In this document: positions 1 through 6,400 of the stretch, one piece after another | Numbering within the stretch: position 1 is the first letter of the stretch | Layout of the letters: the number at the start of each line of letters is the position of its first letter | Origin: DAOTVS01 sp034436375 | GTDB taxonomy: Bacteria; Chloroflexota; Anaerolineae; SpSt-313 | Direction of reading: 5' to 3' | Length of the DNA: 11,394 bases | Assembly: GCA_034436375.1 (NCBI GenBank) | Contig: DAOTVS010000071.1 | Location: 1-11,394 of the forward strand | Made by a program: the position numbers and the translations under genes | The notes under the pieces: model-generated | What the model saw: the letters and a program-made list of their open reading frames with translations, nothing else | Told to the model about the DNA's origin: nothing | Databases searched by the model: none

Positions 1-1142
1 CAGTCGCCGTATCTCCGGCCGGCCTCCACAAAAGCGTGAATGTTCTCGAAAGGCGTTCCCACCACGGTGCTGTCAGCAGTGCCCAGGATGTAGCCGCCGC
101 CGGGGGCAGCGGCCTCGATACACCGCCGTACCTCCTCGGCTATAGCCCGGGGCGTGCCCTTGAGCAGCACGGCGATCGGGTCCACGTTACCTTTCAAGGC
201 AATGCGGTTGCCGTAGAGCCTTTTGGCCAGAGCGAGGTCCGCCACATCCCCCTGGGGCGGCGGGAGCAGCGGGCAGACGATGTTGACGCCGCCGGCGATC
301 AGTTCCTCGATGACAGCCAGCACGTGTCCGTGTTGGTGCACATGCAGAGGAACGCCATGCCCGCGGCAGACGGCCGAGACGGCGGCCAGGACGGGGCGGT
401 CCCACTCGCGGAACACGCGCGGGCTGACCATGGGGGGGCCGGAGTAGCCGCTGTTGACAAAAATGGCCTGCGCCGACGTTTTCTCCAGGACCAGCCGCGT
501 GAGCTGGGCCATATGCGCAACATACCGTTGCTGCAGCCGGCGGCAATAATCCTCATGGTCAACCAGGTCAAAGAGGGACTCGACCATGCCCCCCTCACGG
601 ACGCTGCCCAAGAAGCTGGTAAAGAGCTCGCCCACGCAGGGCGTCACCAGGCCCTTTTCGCCCACCCCCGCAATGGCCTCGACGATCTCAGAAAGGTCGC
701 TTCCGGCCGGATCGCTGAAGAAATACTCTTCGTAGATCTGCATATCCGCCGGGAACTGCTTGACGGGGTGCTCCAGCAGCCAGCCATCGTAATCGTGCGT
801 GGTTCTGGCGATAGCGTGCAGGCTGCCGCGGGCGCCCCGGTAGGTGATATCGGTCTCAATGGTTTCCCGGTCGAGGAACCTGGATTGGGAGACGCGGAGT
901 TCCTGTTGGGCTGCCGACTCGCCCAGCCCGGGCACAATCCAGGCATCGGCGCCGAAATGCTCAAAGGCGGCCAGGTGCGTCTGCCACCAGGGCGCCTCGG
1001 CAAAGGGGCCCCGCACCTCATAGAAAGGGCGGCCACTGACGGCAATGGCAGTGGCATCCCAGATCTCGGGGGATACGGGCACCTGGTCTGGCACCTGATT
1101 CCGGTAAGCCGCGAGCATGCGCTCTCGAGGCGTCATCTCCAT
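1..1142 (-). CDS. URO-D/MtaA-family methyltransferase-like protein, 3' end cut by window edge
   Basis: The minus-strand frame is open from ATG at 1142 to the window edge, 380 residues, and the next codon begins TG, so the stop may lie one base outside. AGGAG at 1150-1154 sits 7 bases before the ATG. The N-terminus (MTPRERMLAAYRNQVPDQVP) and GNVDP at 318-322 are typical of the URO-D superfamily, which includes MtaA/MtbA, cytoplasmic TIM barrels that move a methyl group from a corrinoid protein to a thiol or other acceptor. The region that normally carries the zinc HxCG motif here reads LHVHQHGH (266-273). The C-terminal segment that normally carries a GC pair reads GTADSTVVGTP (354-364). The usual Cys ligands are therefore absent; C290 is a possible substitute. 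It lies 39 bp behind the mttB-like gene in an evident operon. Family is clear. A second methyltransferase role is inferred from context and weakened by the missing ligands. Confidence 0.88.
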   Translation of the reverse strand, partial: MEMTPRERMLAAYRNQVPDQVPVSPEIWDATAIAVSGRPFYEVRGPFAEAPWWQTHLAAFEHFGADAWIVPGLGESAAQQELRVSQSRFLDRETIETDITYRGARGSLHAIARTTHDYDGWLLEHPVKQFPADMQIYEEYFFSDPAGSDLSEIVEAIAGVGEKGLVTPCVGELFTSFLGSVREGGMVESLFDLVDHEDYCRRLQQRYVAHMAQLTRLVLEKTSAQAIFVNSGYSGPPMVSPRVFREWDRPVLAAVSAVCRGHGVPLHVHQHGHVLAVIEELIAGGVNIVCPLLPPPQGDVADLALAKRLYGNRIALKGNVDPIAVLLKGTPRAIAEEVRRCIEAAAPGGGYILGTADSTVVGTPFENIHAFVEAGRRYGD

Positions 1143-1181
1143 GGTCTTTCTCCTCTAAGGCCCTAAGACCGGGATGCATTT

Positions 1182-2600
1182 TCATGAGGGGTGCGCCCAA
1201 TCTCTGGCGATGCGGCGTATCTCGCGGGCGATCTCGGGCGCCAGCGGTTCGGGCTGGTGGTGAGCCAGGATATCTCGCGCCACTGCCGTTGCCCGTTCCA
1301 CGACCGTCTGGCTGCCACCCTGTTGCCACGTAGTGAAGCTATCGTAGCTAAAGGCCAGCGGCTCCCAGGCATTGTCGCGCAGATGGCGGACGGTGTGAGG
1401 ATGGGCGGCGAATTTCAGCTTTTCCAGCGAGGGGTCGCCTACCACATTCTGAATGACATCGAGGGCCAGGGTTTCCGGCGAGACCTCTGGCCGCGCCCGC
1501 GAGGCCAGCACATAGCCCACAATGTCGTTATCGATGATGGCCTGGGCATAGCTGGAAAGCATCATCTGGTCCATGTGCGAAGTGGGGCCCTGGATGGAGT
1601 GCAGTCCCGCCTCGACGGCGATCTGCAACTGCAAGACGCGCTCGGCGGCAGCCTGTGGGTCTGGCATGCGGGCGTCGGTCAGAGCGACCCCGCCCAGCGG
1701 CAGGCCATAGAAGTGGCCCAGCTCAGCGCCCAGGCGCAGCAACTGCAGTGCATGCGGGTTGGAGGTGATGGGGTCCAGAGAGCGCATATTGCCGCTGCTG
1801 CCGATGATCGAGTATGACGTGCGGGCGCCGGGCCGGGCAAGCTGCGTAAGCACCAGGCTCAGCATCTGGATCGCGTTGGCCTGCACGATAGCGCCGGCTA
1901 CCGTCTGGGGCGCAGTGATGCCCATCATGCCGTAATCGCCCATACCGCTGGGAATGCCAGCACGGCAGGCCGCAATGACGATCTCGGCCTGGGCCTTGGG
2001 CACGAGCAGGGGCGATTCGGCCATGCCCCCCATCCCAAAGACGGGCTTGGCCACCAGCGCCTCGTGGGAGCCCCGGATGGCGATGCCCATCTCGACGATG
2101 GCCTCCACATCGTCGACACTGGCCACCTGCATCGAGCAGGGCTTGGGCATGCCGATCAGCATCTCTGCCGCCAGCCGGCGGTAGAATCCCTCGCCCGGAT
2201 CATCCTGTGGGTCGACTTGATTGATGCATTGGTGGATGTTGGGCAGAGCGTCGAGCAGGATGTTGAACTGGCGCAGGTGTTCCCAGCTCGATGGTTCATA
2301 GCGCCCCTCGAGGGTCAGCACGCGCAACGAGCCCCCGCCCGCCATGATGTAGCTCTCCCCATTGCCGAGCACGAGGGGGTCCTCCGTGCGGCGCCCGTAG
2401 AGCTCCCAGGTCCGCGGCGCCGTGGCCAATGCTCTATCAATGTCCTCAGCACGGGGATAGACGCGCTGCTTTGCCCAATCGACCGGCACACCGTGACTGG
2501 CCAGCAGATCGAGGGCCTGCTCCGATTCTACTCGCACGCCGACGCGCTCCAGAAGCACCAGCGTCGCTTCGTGCAAAGCTCGGACATCCTCTTGGGTCAT
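1182..2600 (-). CDS. MttB-superfamily (COG5598) corrinoid methyltransferase, non-pyrrolysine, copy 1
   Basis: This is a 472-residue protein of the trimethylamine methyltransferase superfamily, cytoplasmic TIM-barrel enzymes that transfer a methyl group from a methylated amine to a corrinoid protein. The start at 2600 is chosen because AGGAGG (2607-2612) lies 6 bases upstream; a GTG at 2690 would add 30 residues with no such site. The N-terminal helix pair ending LLERVGVRVES (16-26), the glycine-rich IMAGGGS (85-91), GITAPQTVAGAI (227-238) and DARMPDPQAAAE (309-320) match the family pattern and the second copy at 7137. There is no in-frame TAG, so it is not a pyrrolysine enzyme like archaeal MttB. 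Known non-pyrrolysine relatives act on glycine betaine, proline betaine, carnitine or butyrobetaine; the substrate here is unknown. It is the first gene of an operon with the URO-D-like gene and is driven from 2773-2801. Confidence 0.92.
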   Translation of the reverse strand: MTQEDVRALHEATLVLLERVGVRVESEQALDLLASHGVPVDWAKQRVYPRAEDIDRALATAPRTWELYGRRTEDPLVLGNGESYIMAGGGSLRVLTLEGRYEPSSWEHLRQFNILLDALPNIHQCINQVDPQDDPGEGFYRRLAAEMLIGMPKPCSMQVASVDDVEAIVEMGIAIRGSHEALVAKPVFGMGGMAESPLLVPKAQAEIVIAACRAGIPSGMGDYGMMGITAPQTVAGAIVQANAIQMLSLVLTQLARPGARTSYSIIGSSGNMRSLDPITSNPHALQLLRLGAELGHFYGLPLGGVALTDARMPDPQAAAERVLQLQIAVEAGLHSIQGPTSHMDQMMLSSYAQAIIDNDIVGYVLASRARPEVSPETLALDVIQNVVGDPSLEKLKFAAHPHTVRHLRDNAWEPLAFSYDSFTTWQQGGSQTVVERATAVARDILAHHQPEPLAPEIAREIRRIARDWAHPS

Positions 2601-2606
2601 GACCGG

Positions 2607-2612
2607 CCTCCT
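2607..2612 (-). promoter_or_regulatory. Shine-Dalgarno site fixing the mttB-like 1 start
   Basis: AGGAGG on the minus strand lies 6 bases before ATG 2600. It favours this start over the upstream in-frame GTG at 2690, which would leave the 30 extra residues without family similarity that I can recognise. Confidence 0.8.
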
Positions 2613-2748
2613 CTCATCTAGCGGAGATTGTCTCACGCTCAGCCTCACCCATTGCTTCTGCAGCGCGGTCTCGATGCCGAACGCCGGCACATCGAGGCGG
2701 ATCTCATCAACTGGTGATCAGACCGATCATGGGCTCCCCCTTGGCAAC

Positions 2749-2760
2749 TGTCCTATGACA
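2749..2760 (-). promoter_or_regulatory. Predicted GntR operator, site A
   Basis: The minus strand reads TGTCATAGGACA, a TGTC-N4-GACA dyad, identical to the copies at 2874-2885 and 4011-4022. It begins 12 bases downstream of the -10 box of the mttB1 promoter, where a bound repressor would block initiation. Assignment to the neighbouring GntR protein is inferred from adjacency and dyad form. Confidence 0.75.
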
Positions 2761-2772
2761 AGGTACGCATAG

Positions 2773-2801
2773 AGTATAATCTACCTATTGAGTTTTGTCA
2801 A
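2773..2801 (-). promoter_or_regulatory. Sigma70/SigA-type promoter for the mttB1/URO-D operon
   Basis: On the minus strand a perfect TTGACA (-35, 2796-2801) is followed by a 17-base spacer and TATACT (-10, 2773-2778). The predicted start is near 2766. The operator at 2749-2760 begins 12 bases past the -10 box. Confidence 0.82.
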
Positions 2802-2829
2802 TAGGGTTGCCGCTCGGGTTTGCTCTGCC

Positions 2830-2858
2830 TTGCACAGTCTATGCGACTGTTGTATAAT
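2830..2858 (+). promoter_or_regulatory. Sigma70/SigA-type promoter for the GntR gene
   Basis: A weak -35 TTGCAC (2830-2835), a 17-base spacer and a perfect TATAAT (2853-2858). The predicted start is near 2865, just upstream of operator B. Confidence 0.75.
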
Positions 2859-2873
2859 GGACGTATGACCTTG

Positions 2874-2885
2874 TGTCATAGGACA
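2874..2885 (+). promoter_or_regulatory. Predicted GntR operator, site B (autoregulation)
   Basis: TGTCATAGGACA, 15 bases past the -10 box of the regulator promoter and 80 bp before the regulator start codon. This position suggests the GntR protein represses its own gene. Confidence 0.75.
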
Positions 2886-2950
2886 CCATACAAGTATGGG
2901 CTCTGGGATTGCGGGATCAGATTGGGCAAAGGGGCCTGGCTTGGCCGAGT

Positions 2951-2956
2951 GGAGGG
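2951..2956 (+). promoter_or_regulatory. Shine-Dalgarno site fixing a GTG start for the GntR gene
   Basis: GGAGGG lies 8 bases before GTG 2965. The upstream in-frame ATG at 2896 has no ribosome site and would add 23 residues ahead of the usual GntR N-terminal helix. Confidence 0.72.
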
Positions 2957-2964
2957 ACAAAGGC

Positions 2965-3903
2965 GTGGCGACGACAACCGAAGAGATCAAGCGATCCCTG
3001 ATCCACAAGATCCTCATTGGGCAGTACCCGGTGGGTGGCACGTTACCCAGTTGCCGCGAATTGGCTGCTGAGCTTGGCATCAACCGCAATACGGCGAGCA
3101 AGATCTATCAGGAGTTGGGGCGCGAGGGCCTGGTCAAGATTGTGCGTGGGCGCGGGGTTGTGGTCGTGCGCCAACGCGCGGCCGGCAATGCGCCGGCGCC
3201 CAGTGTGCGTGAGCACTTGCTGGCAGCGGCCCGCGAAGCCAAGTTGCTTGGCATGGAGCGCGAGGCCTTTATGCAGCAGGCGGTCGAAGTGGTCGACAGC
3301 CTCTACCAGAGGCAGCGCCCTGCGGTGGCGTTTGTGGAATGCAACGAGCAGGACGCCGTCAGCCTCAGCCGTGAGCTGGAAGCGGATCTGGGAGTGCCGG
3401 TGCAGCCGGTGTTGCTGACCGCGCTGGAGCGCTCGCCCAGCGCCGTGATTGCCGAGTATGATATTGTCACCACGACGCTCTACCATTTGATGGCCGTGAC
3501 ACGCGCCATGGCGGGCGCCGTCGACCGTGTCGTGGCCGTCCATGCGCCCCCCGACCCCGATGCGCTGCTCGAGATTGCGCGCCTTGAGCCGCACGCCCGC
3601 ATCGGCATCATTTGCGCCCAGGCTACCACTCAGCAGTACCTGGCCAGCGCCGTGGGCATGGTGCACCACGGTGACGTACGCACCTATCTCCTTGGAGATA
3701 AGGAGAGCCTGCGCAGTCTGGAAGGTCAAACCGATATCCTCGTTGACGTGCCGTCGTGTCACAAAGAGGTGAAACGGCTCTTTCCCAGGCTGCCCATCCT
3801 GACGGTGGGCTTTCATATTGATCCCAAGTCGCTGGCGCCTTTGCGGGACCGCCTGGCACGGACCCTCAACGAAGATATCCCCGCAGTAACCTCGCCTCAA
3901 TGA
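2965..3903 (+). CDS. GntR-family transcriptional regulator with an unclassified C-terminal sensor domain
   Basis: A 312-residue DNA-binding protein starting at GTG 2965. Residues 5-70 form a GntR winged helix: TTTEEIKRSLIHKI, then PSCRELAAELGINRNTASKIYQ (28-49) as helix-turn-helix, then the wing GLVKIVRGRGVVV (55-67). A linker helix (81-115) leads to an alpha/beta C-terminal part (about 118-305) with strand-like VAFVEC, DIVTTTLYHL, RVVAVHAPP, RIGIICAQ and TDILVDV segments. This part is not obviously an FCD, UTRA or aminotransferase (MocR) domain. The N-terminal half resembles YtrA-type members, but the protein is much longer than those. It lies between two divergently read operons that share its own promoter's 12-bp operator, so it is most likely the local repressor. 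The ligand is unknown, perhaps the substrate or a demethylated product. Confidence 0.9.
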   Translation: MATTTEEIKRSLIHKILIGQYPVGGTLPSCRELAAELGINRNTASKIYQELGREGLVKIVRGRGVVVVRQRAAGNAPAPSVREHLLAAAREAKLLGMEREAFMQQAVEVVDSLYQRQRPAVAFVECNEQDAVSLSRELEADLGVPVQPVLLTALERSPSAVIAEYDIVTTTLYHLMAVTRAMAGAVDRVVAVHAPPDPDALLEIARLEPHARIGIICAQATTQQYLASAVGMVHHGDVRTYLLGDKESLRSLEGQTDILVDVPSCHKEVKRLFPRLPILTVGFHIDPKSLAPLRDRLARTLNEDIPAVTSPQ

Positions 3904-3953
3904 GGAAGGTGCAATCCTATCACAGGGGCGCCTGTGATAGGATTGCACCTTCC
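3904..3953 (+). terminator. Perfect 23-bp hairpin behind the GntR gene
   Basis: Arms 3904-3926 and 3931-3953 are exact reverse complements around a 4-base loop (GGCG), starting at the base after the GntR stop codon. There is no T-run after it, so it is not a textbook intrinsic terminator. It probably ends or protects the regulator mRNA and insulates the promoter that starts 16 bp later. As the arms are perfectly paired it would fold from either strand. Confidence 0.65.
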
Positions 3954-3968
3954 CTGTCTCATACAGCA

Positions 3969-3997
3969 TTGACAATCTGGCCGAAGAGTGGTAGAAT
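3969..3997 (+). promoter_or_regulatory. Sigma70/SigA-type promoter for the catabolic operon
   Basis: A perfect TTGACA (3969-3974), a 17-base spacer and TAGAAT (3992-3997). The predicted start is near 4004. Operator C begins 13 bases past the -10 box, repeating the arrangement of the two other promoters. Confidence 0.82.
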
Positions 3998-4010
3998 TTG
4001 CATAGTCACG

Positions 4011-4022
4011 TGTCATAGGACA
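4011..4022 (+). promoter_or_regulatory. Predicted GntR operator, site C
   Basis: TGTCATAGGACA, the third exact copy, lies between the promoter and the M24 hydrolase start codon (26 bp upstream of it). It links the long catabolic operon to the same repressor as the mttB1/URO-D operon. Confidence 0.76.
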
Positions 4023-4048
4023 TGCGCTTGGGTTCAAGGGAGAAGACC

Positions 4049-5170
4049 ATGGCTCAGAACACCGCCGCTACCGGCTTGCAGCGTCTGCGCAACCACATGG
4101 CCGGGCACGGCCTGCAGGTGTGTGTGATCTCTCTGCCCATCCACATCGGCTACCTTTGCGGCTATTTTCCACCGGCCAATCGTTTTGCTTCCCTGCTGGT
4201 GACCCCATCGGAGGCGCTTCTGCTTGCTCCTGCCTCGGGTGCCCCCGCCCCCAGCGCCGATCTGGCCGTGCTCACTTATGAGGATTACTCCATCGCCCGC
4301 ACGGTCCACCTCGCGGCCGACTCGCTGGCTGCCTTTGCCCGGGCGCTCGCGGGCCTTTGCCTGGCCGCGCCGCGCTTGGGCTGGGAGCCTTCCTTTCTCC
4401 CTGCGGTCTATGCTGACCGTCTGCGGACTGTGCTCAACCCTATTCAGAGTGAGGATGTGAGCCCGCTGCTGGAGGCCCTGCGCACCGTCAAGGCGCCGGC
4501 GGAGGTGCAGGCCATCGAGCGGGCCGTGGCCGCTACCGATGATATCTTTGCTGCTCTGGAGCGATCGATCCATGCCGGCTGCAGCGAGCTGGACGTGTAC
4601 AGCATGGCCCTGGCCACGGTGGCGCGCGCGGCGGCCGGGCCGGCGGTGCTGGATGGCGATTTCGTCTCGGGGCCCCGCACAGAGGAGATCGGCGGCCCGC
4701 CCACCCCGCGCATTCTGCAGCCGGGCGATCTGCTGATTGTAGATGTGTACCCCTGCCTGGCCGGCTACTGGGCCGATACCACACGCACGTTTTCCATCGG
4801 CAAGCCATCACAGCAGACCGTGGACCGCCATGGGGTCCTGGAAGAGGCGCTGGCTGCAGGCAGGCGCGCCATCGGGCCCGGCCTGCCCACGCGCGAGCTT
4901 TATGCCGTGGTCAAGGGCGTCATCGACCGCGCCGGTTTCGGCGCTTGCTTTCCGCACCATGCCGGCCATTGCGTCGGTGTGACCCCTTCGGAGGACCCGC
5001 GCTTGATTCCGGGCAGCGATGCAGTGCTCGAAGAGGGGATGGTGATCACCCTCGAGCCGGGCATCTACCTCGCCGGCTGGGGCGGCATGCGCCTGGAGGA
5101 CAATTTCCTCGTCACGGCGGAGGGCTGCCGGTCGTTGTCGCACTATCCACTCAAGCCGGTCGAGATTTGA
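4049..5170 (+). CDS. M24-family metallohydrolase (creatinase / Xaa-Pro peptidase-like)
   Basis: A 373-residue soluble protein starting at ATG 4049, with AGGGAG (4037-4042) 6 bases upstream. An in-frame ATG at 4022 overlaps the operator and has no ribosome site. The N-terminal creatinase-type domain covers about 8-140 and the pita-bread catalytic domain about 150-370. The five metal ligands of the fold are visible: D232 and D243 in VDVYPCLAGYWADTTRTF, H307 in HHAGHCVG, E336 in LEPGIY and E350 in RLEDNF. The HE pair that usually follows the GHxxG motif reads SE (314-315), so a catalytic histidine of prolidases is missing. This makes ordinary dipeptidase activity doubtful. Other family members open C-N bonds of creatine or ectoine, so hydrolysis of a non-peptide amide or amidine is an alternative. 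It is the first gene of the operon, 29 bp before the dehydrogenase. Confidence 0.88.
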   Translation: MAQNTAATGLQRLRNHMAGHGLQVCVISLPIHIGYLCGYFPPANRFASLLVTPSEALLLAPASGAPAPSADLAVLTYEDYSIARTVHLAADSLAAFARALAGLCLAAPRLGWEPSFLPAVYADRLRTVLNPIQSEDVSPLLEALRTVKAPAEVQAIERAVAATDDIFAALERSIHAGCSELDVYSMALATVARAAAGPAVLDGDFVSGPRTEEIGGPPTPRILQPGDLLIVDVYPCLAGYWADTTRTFSIGKPSQQTVDRHGVLEEALAAGRRAIGPGLPTRELYAVVKGVIDRAGFGACFPHHAGHCVGVTPSEDPRLIPGSDAVLEEGMVITLEPGIYLAGWGGMRLEDNFLVTAEGCRSLSHYPLKPVEI

Positions 5171-5199
5171 AAGGGGAAAAGGAAGCGGCGGGGGTGACT

Positions 5200-6213
5200 A
5201 TGCAGAGCGAAGCATGGGTCTGGCAGGGGCAGAGTGAACTGCGGCGGCAGCCGGTTGAGGTCCCCGATCCTGGCCCGGGGCAGGTGCTGCTGGCGGTGCG
5301 CGCGGCGGGCATTTGCAGCACGGATCTGCACGTGCTGCAGGGGGGCGTGACCTTTGTTTCGCCGCCACATACGATGGGGCATGAGGGGGCGGGCGAAGTG
5401 GTGGCCGTGGGCGAGGGCGTTTCCGACACGCTCGTGGGCCGCCGTTTCGCTGTGGATACGGTGATCGGCTGCGGTCACTGCCGCTTTTGCCTGAGCGGGC
5501 GCAAGCACCTCTGCCACGATGTACAGGAGATTGGGCAGACCATTCCGGGGCTATGGGCTCGCCATGCCCTGGTCCCCGCCGACAATCTGGTGCCCCTGCC
5601 CGATCACGTCTCGGCCGCGGCCGCCACACAGATGGAGACCCTGCACTGTGTCCTGGGGGGCCTCGACAAGCTGCACCTGCTGGCCGGAGAATCGGCCATC
5701 GTGCTCGGCTGCGGCATCGCCGGTATCCTCTTTACCCGCCTGCTGCAGCTGCAGGGGGCGCGGCGAGTGGTGGTTACCGGCACGCGCGAGTATCGCTTGC
5801 AGATGGCGCGCCAGTTTGGCGCCGACGAGGCCATCAACGTGCGCCGGCAGGATCTGGGTGAGGCGCTGCGCGGCGAGCGTTTCGATGTGGTGGTAGAGAC
5901 CGTCGGCAGCCGCGAATCGATCGCCCAGGCGGGGCCGCTCGCCGAGAGCGGTGGGCGGGTGCTCCTCTTCGGCATTCCGGCCGGCCACCGCGCCGAGATC
6001 GATATCATGGATGGCATCTGGCGTGAGATTCTCTACATCCCCACCGGCAATGCGCCCCAGGTCTGGCCGCGGGTGCAGGCGCTCGTCGCCAGCGGGCGGG
6101 TAGACCTGGCGCCGGTCATCAGCCGTCGCTTTCCTTTTGCAGCGCTGGACCAGGCTGTGCAGTTCGCCCAGTCGCAGCACGATGAGTATGTGAAGGTTGT
6201 TGTCGAGGATTAG
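5200..6213 (+). CDS. Zinc-dependent medium-chain alcohol dehydrogenase
   Basis: A 337-residue cytoplasmic MDR oxidoreductase. ATG 5200 follows GGGGGTGA (5190-5197); an in-frame GTG at 5194 is a less likely start. The catalytic zinc ligands C39 (AAGICSTD) and H61-E62 (MGHEGAGEV) are present. So is the full structural-zinc set C91, C94, C97 and C105 (GCGHCRFC...C). The Rossmann motif is LGCGIAG (169-175). Strand 2 ends VVVTGTREYR (190-199), with G194 where NAD-specific enzymes carry an acidic residue, so NADP(H) use is possible. The family oxidises secondary alcohols, polyols, or amino alcohols such as threonine. The substrate here is unknown. Position within the operon suggests it acts on a hydroxylated intermediate of the same pathway. 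Confidence 0.92.
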   Translation: MQSEAWVWQGQSELRRQPVEVPDPGPGQVLLAVRAAGICSTDLHVLQGGVTFVSPPHTMGHEGAGEVVAVGEGVSDTLVGRRFAVDTVIGCGHCRFCLSGRKHLCHDVQEIGQTIPGLWARHALVPADNLVPLPDHVSAAAATQMETLHCVLGGLDKLHLLAGESAIVLGCGIAGILFTRLLQLQGARRVVVTGTREYRLQMARQFGADEAINVRRQDLGEALRGERFDVVVETVGSRESIAQAGPLAESGGRVLLFGIPAGHRAEIDIMDGIWREILYIPTGNAPQVWPRVQALVASGRVDLAPVISRRFPFAALDQAVQFAQSQHDEYVKVVVED

Positions 6214-6400
6214 GCTCCCGAAGGGCCGCCCGAGGCTAAACGCCATCAGGCTCAGAACGGCAAAGCCCCTCTGGGGCTCGTGCAGGAGCATGGCTTTGGG
6301 TCAACCCCTGGTCTGACACGAGCCCGCAGGGCTTGGCAATTCCCAGCCCGATGGCTTGGAGCAGGAGAGTCTGGTACACATTACGGTAAGGAGAGGTCAC
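6214..6400 (+). ncRNA. 187-nt leader with competing hairpins before the corrinoid gene (putative)
   Basis: This gap contains no gene. AGCCCC (6264-6269) can pair locally with GGGGCT (6273-6278) around a 3-base loop. Alternatively GGGCTCGTG (6274-6282) can pair with CACGAGCCC (6317-6325), extended by AAGCCC (6263-6268) with GGGCTT (6329-6334). The enclosed part holds a small GGG-TCAA-CCC hairpin (6298-6307). The two folds are mutually exclusive, as in attenuators or processing sites. I could not fit it to a known riboswitch. It may also set the higher expression that corrinoid proteins often need relative to upstream genes. Confidence 0.35.

Larger units (their letters stand above)
2601..2964. 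promoter_or_regulatory. Divergent control region between mttB-like 1 and the GntR gene
   Basis: This 364-bp stretch holds no convincing gene. It contains the two back-to-back promoters and two copies of the operator. The mttB1 transcript would carry a leader of about 165 nt (roughly 2766 to 2601), and I see no recognised riboswitch in it. The regulator transcript would carry a leader of about 100 nt. The bases immediately around the promoters are clearly more AT-rich than the flanking genes. Confidence 0.75.

Noticed and set aside
36..1166. A 376-codon plus-strand open frame over the URO-D-like gene
   Set aside because: The minus-strand frame gives a recognisable URO-D-family protein with an AGGAG site. 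The plus-strand product resembles no family and starts without a ribosome site.
4022..4048. Upstream ATG at 4022 as the start of the M24 hydrolase
   Set aside because: It begins on the last base of operator C, has no ribosome site, and ATG 4049 has AGGGAG at proper distance and fits the family N-terminus.
6351..6376. B12-box-like sequence (GCAGGAGAGTCTGG) before the corrinoid gene, suggesting a cobalamin riboswitch
   Set aside because: The resemblance is short and the other conserved parts of a cobalamin riboswitch are not found upstream in the 187-nt leader. It remains testable by a covariance-model scan.
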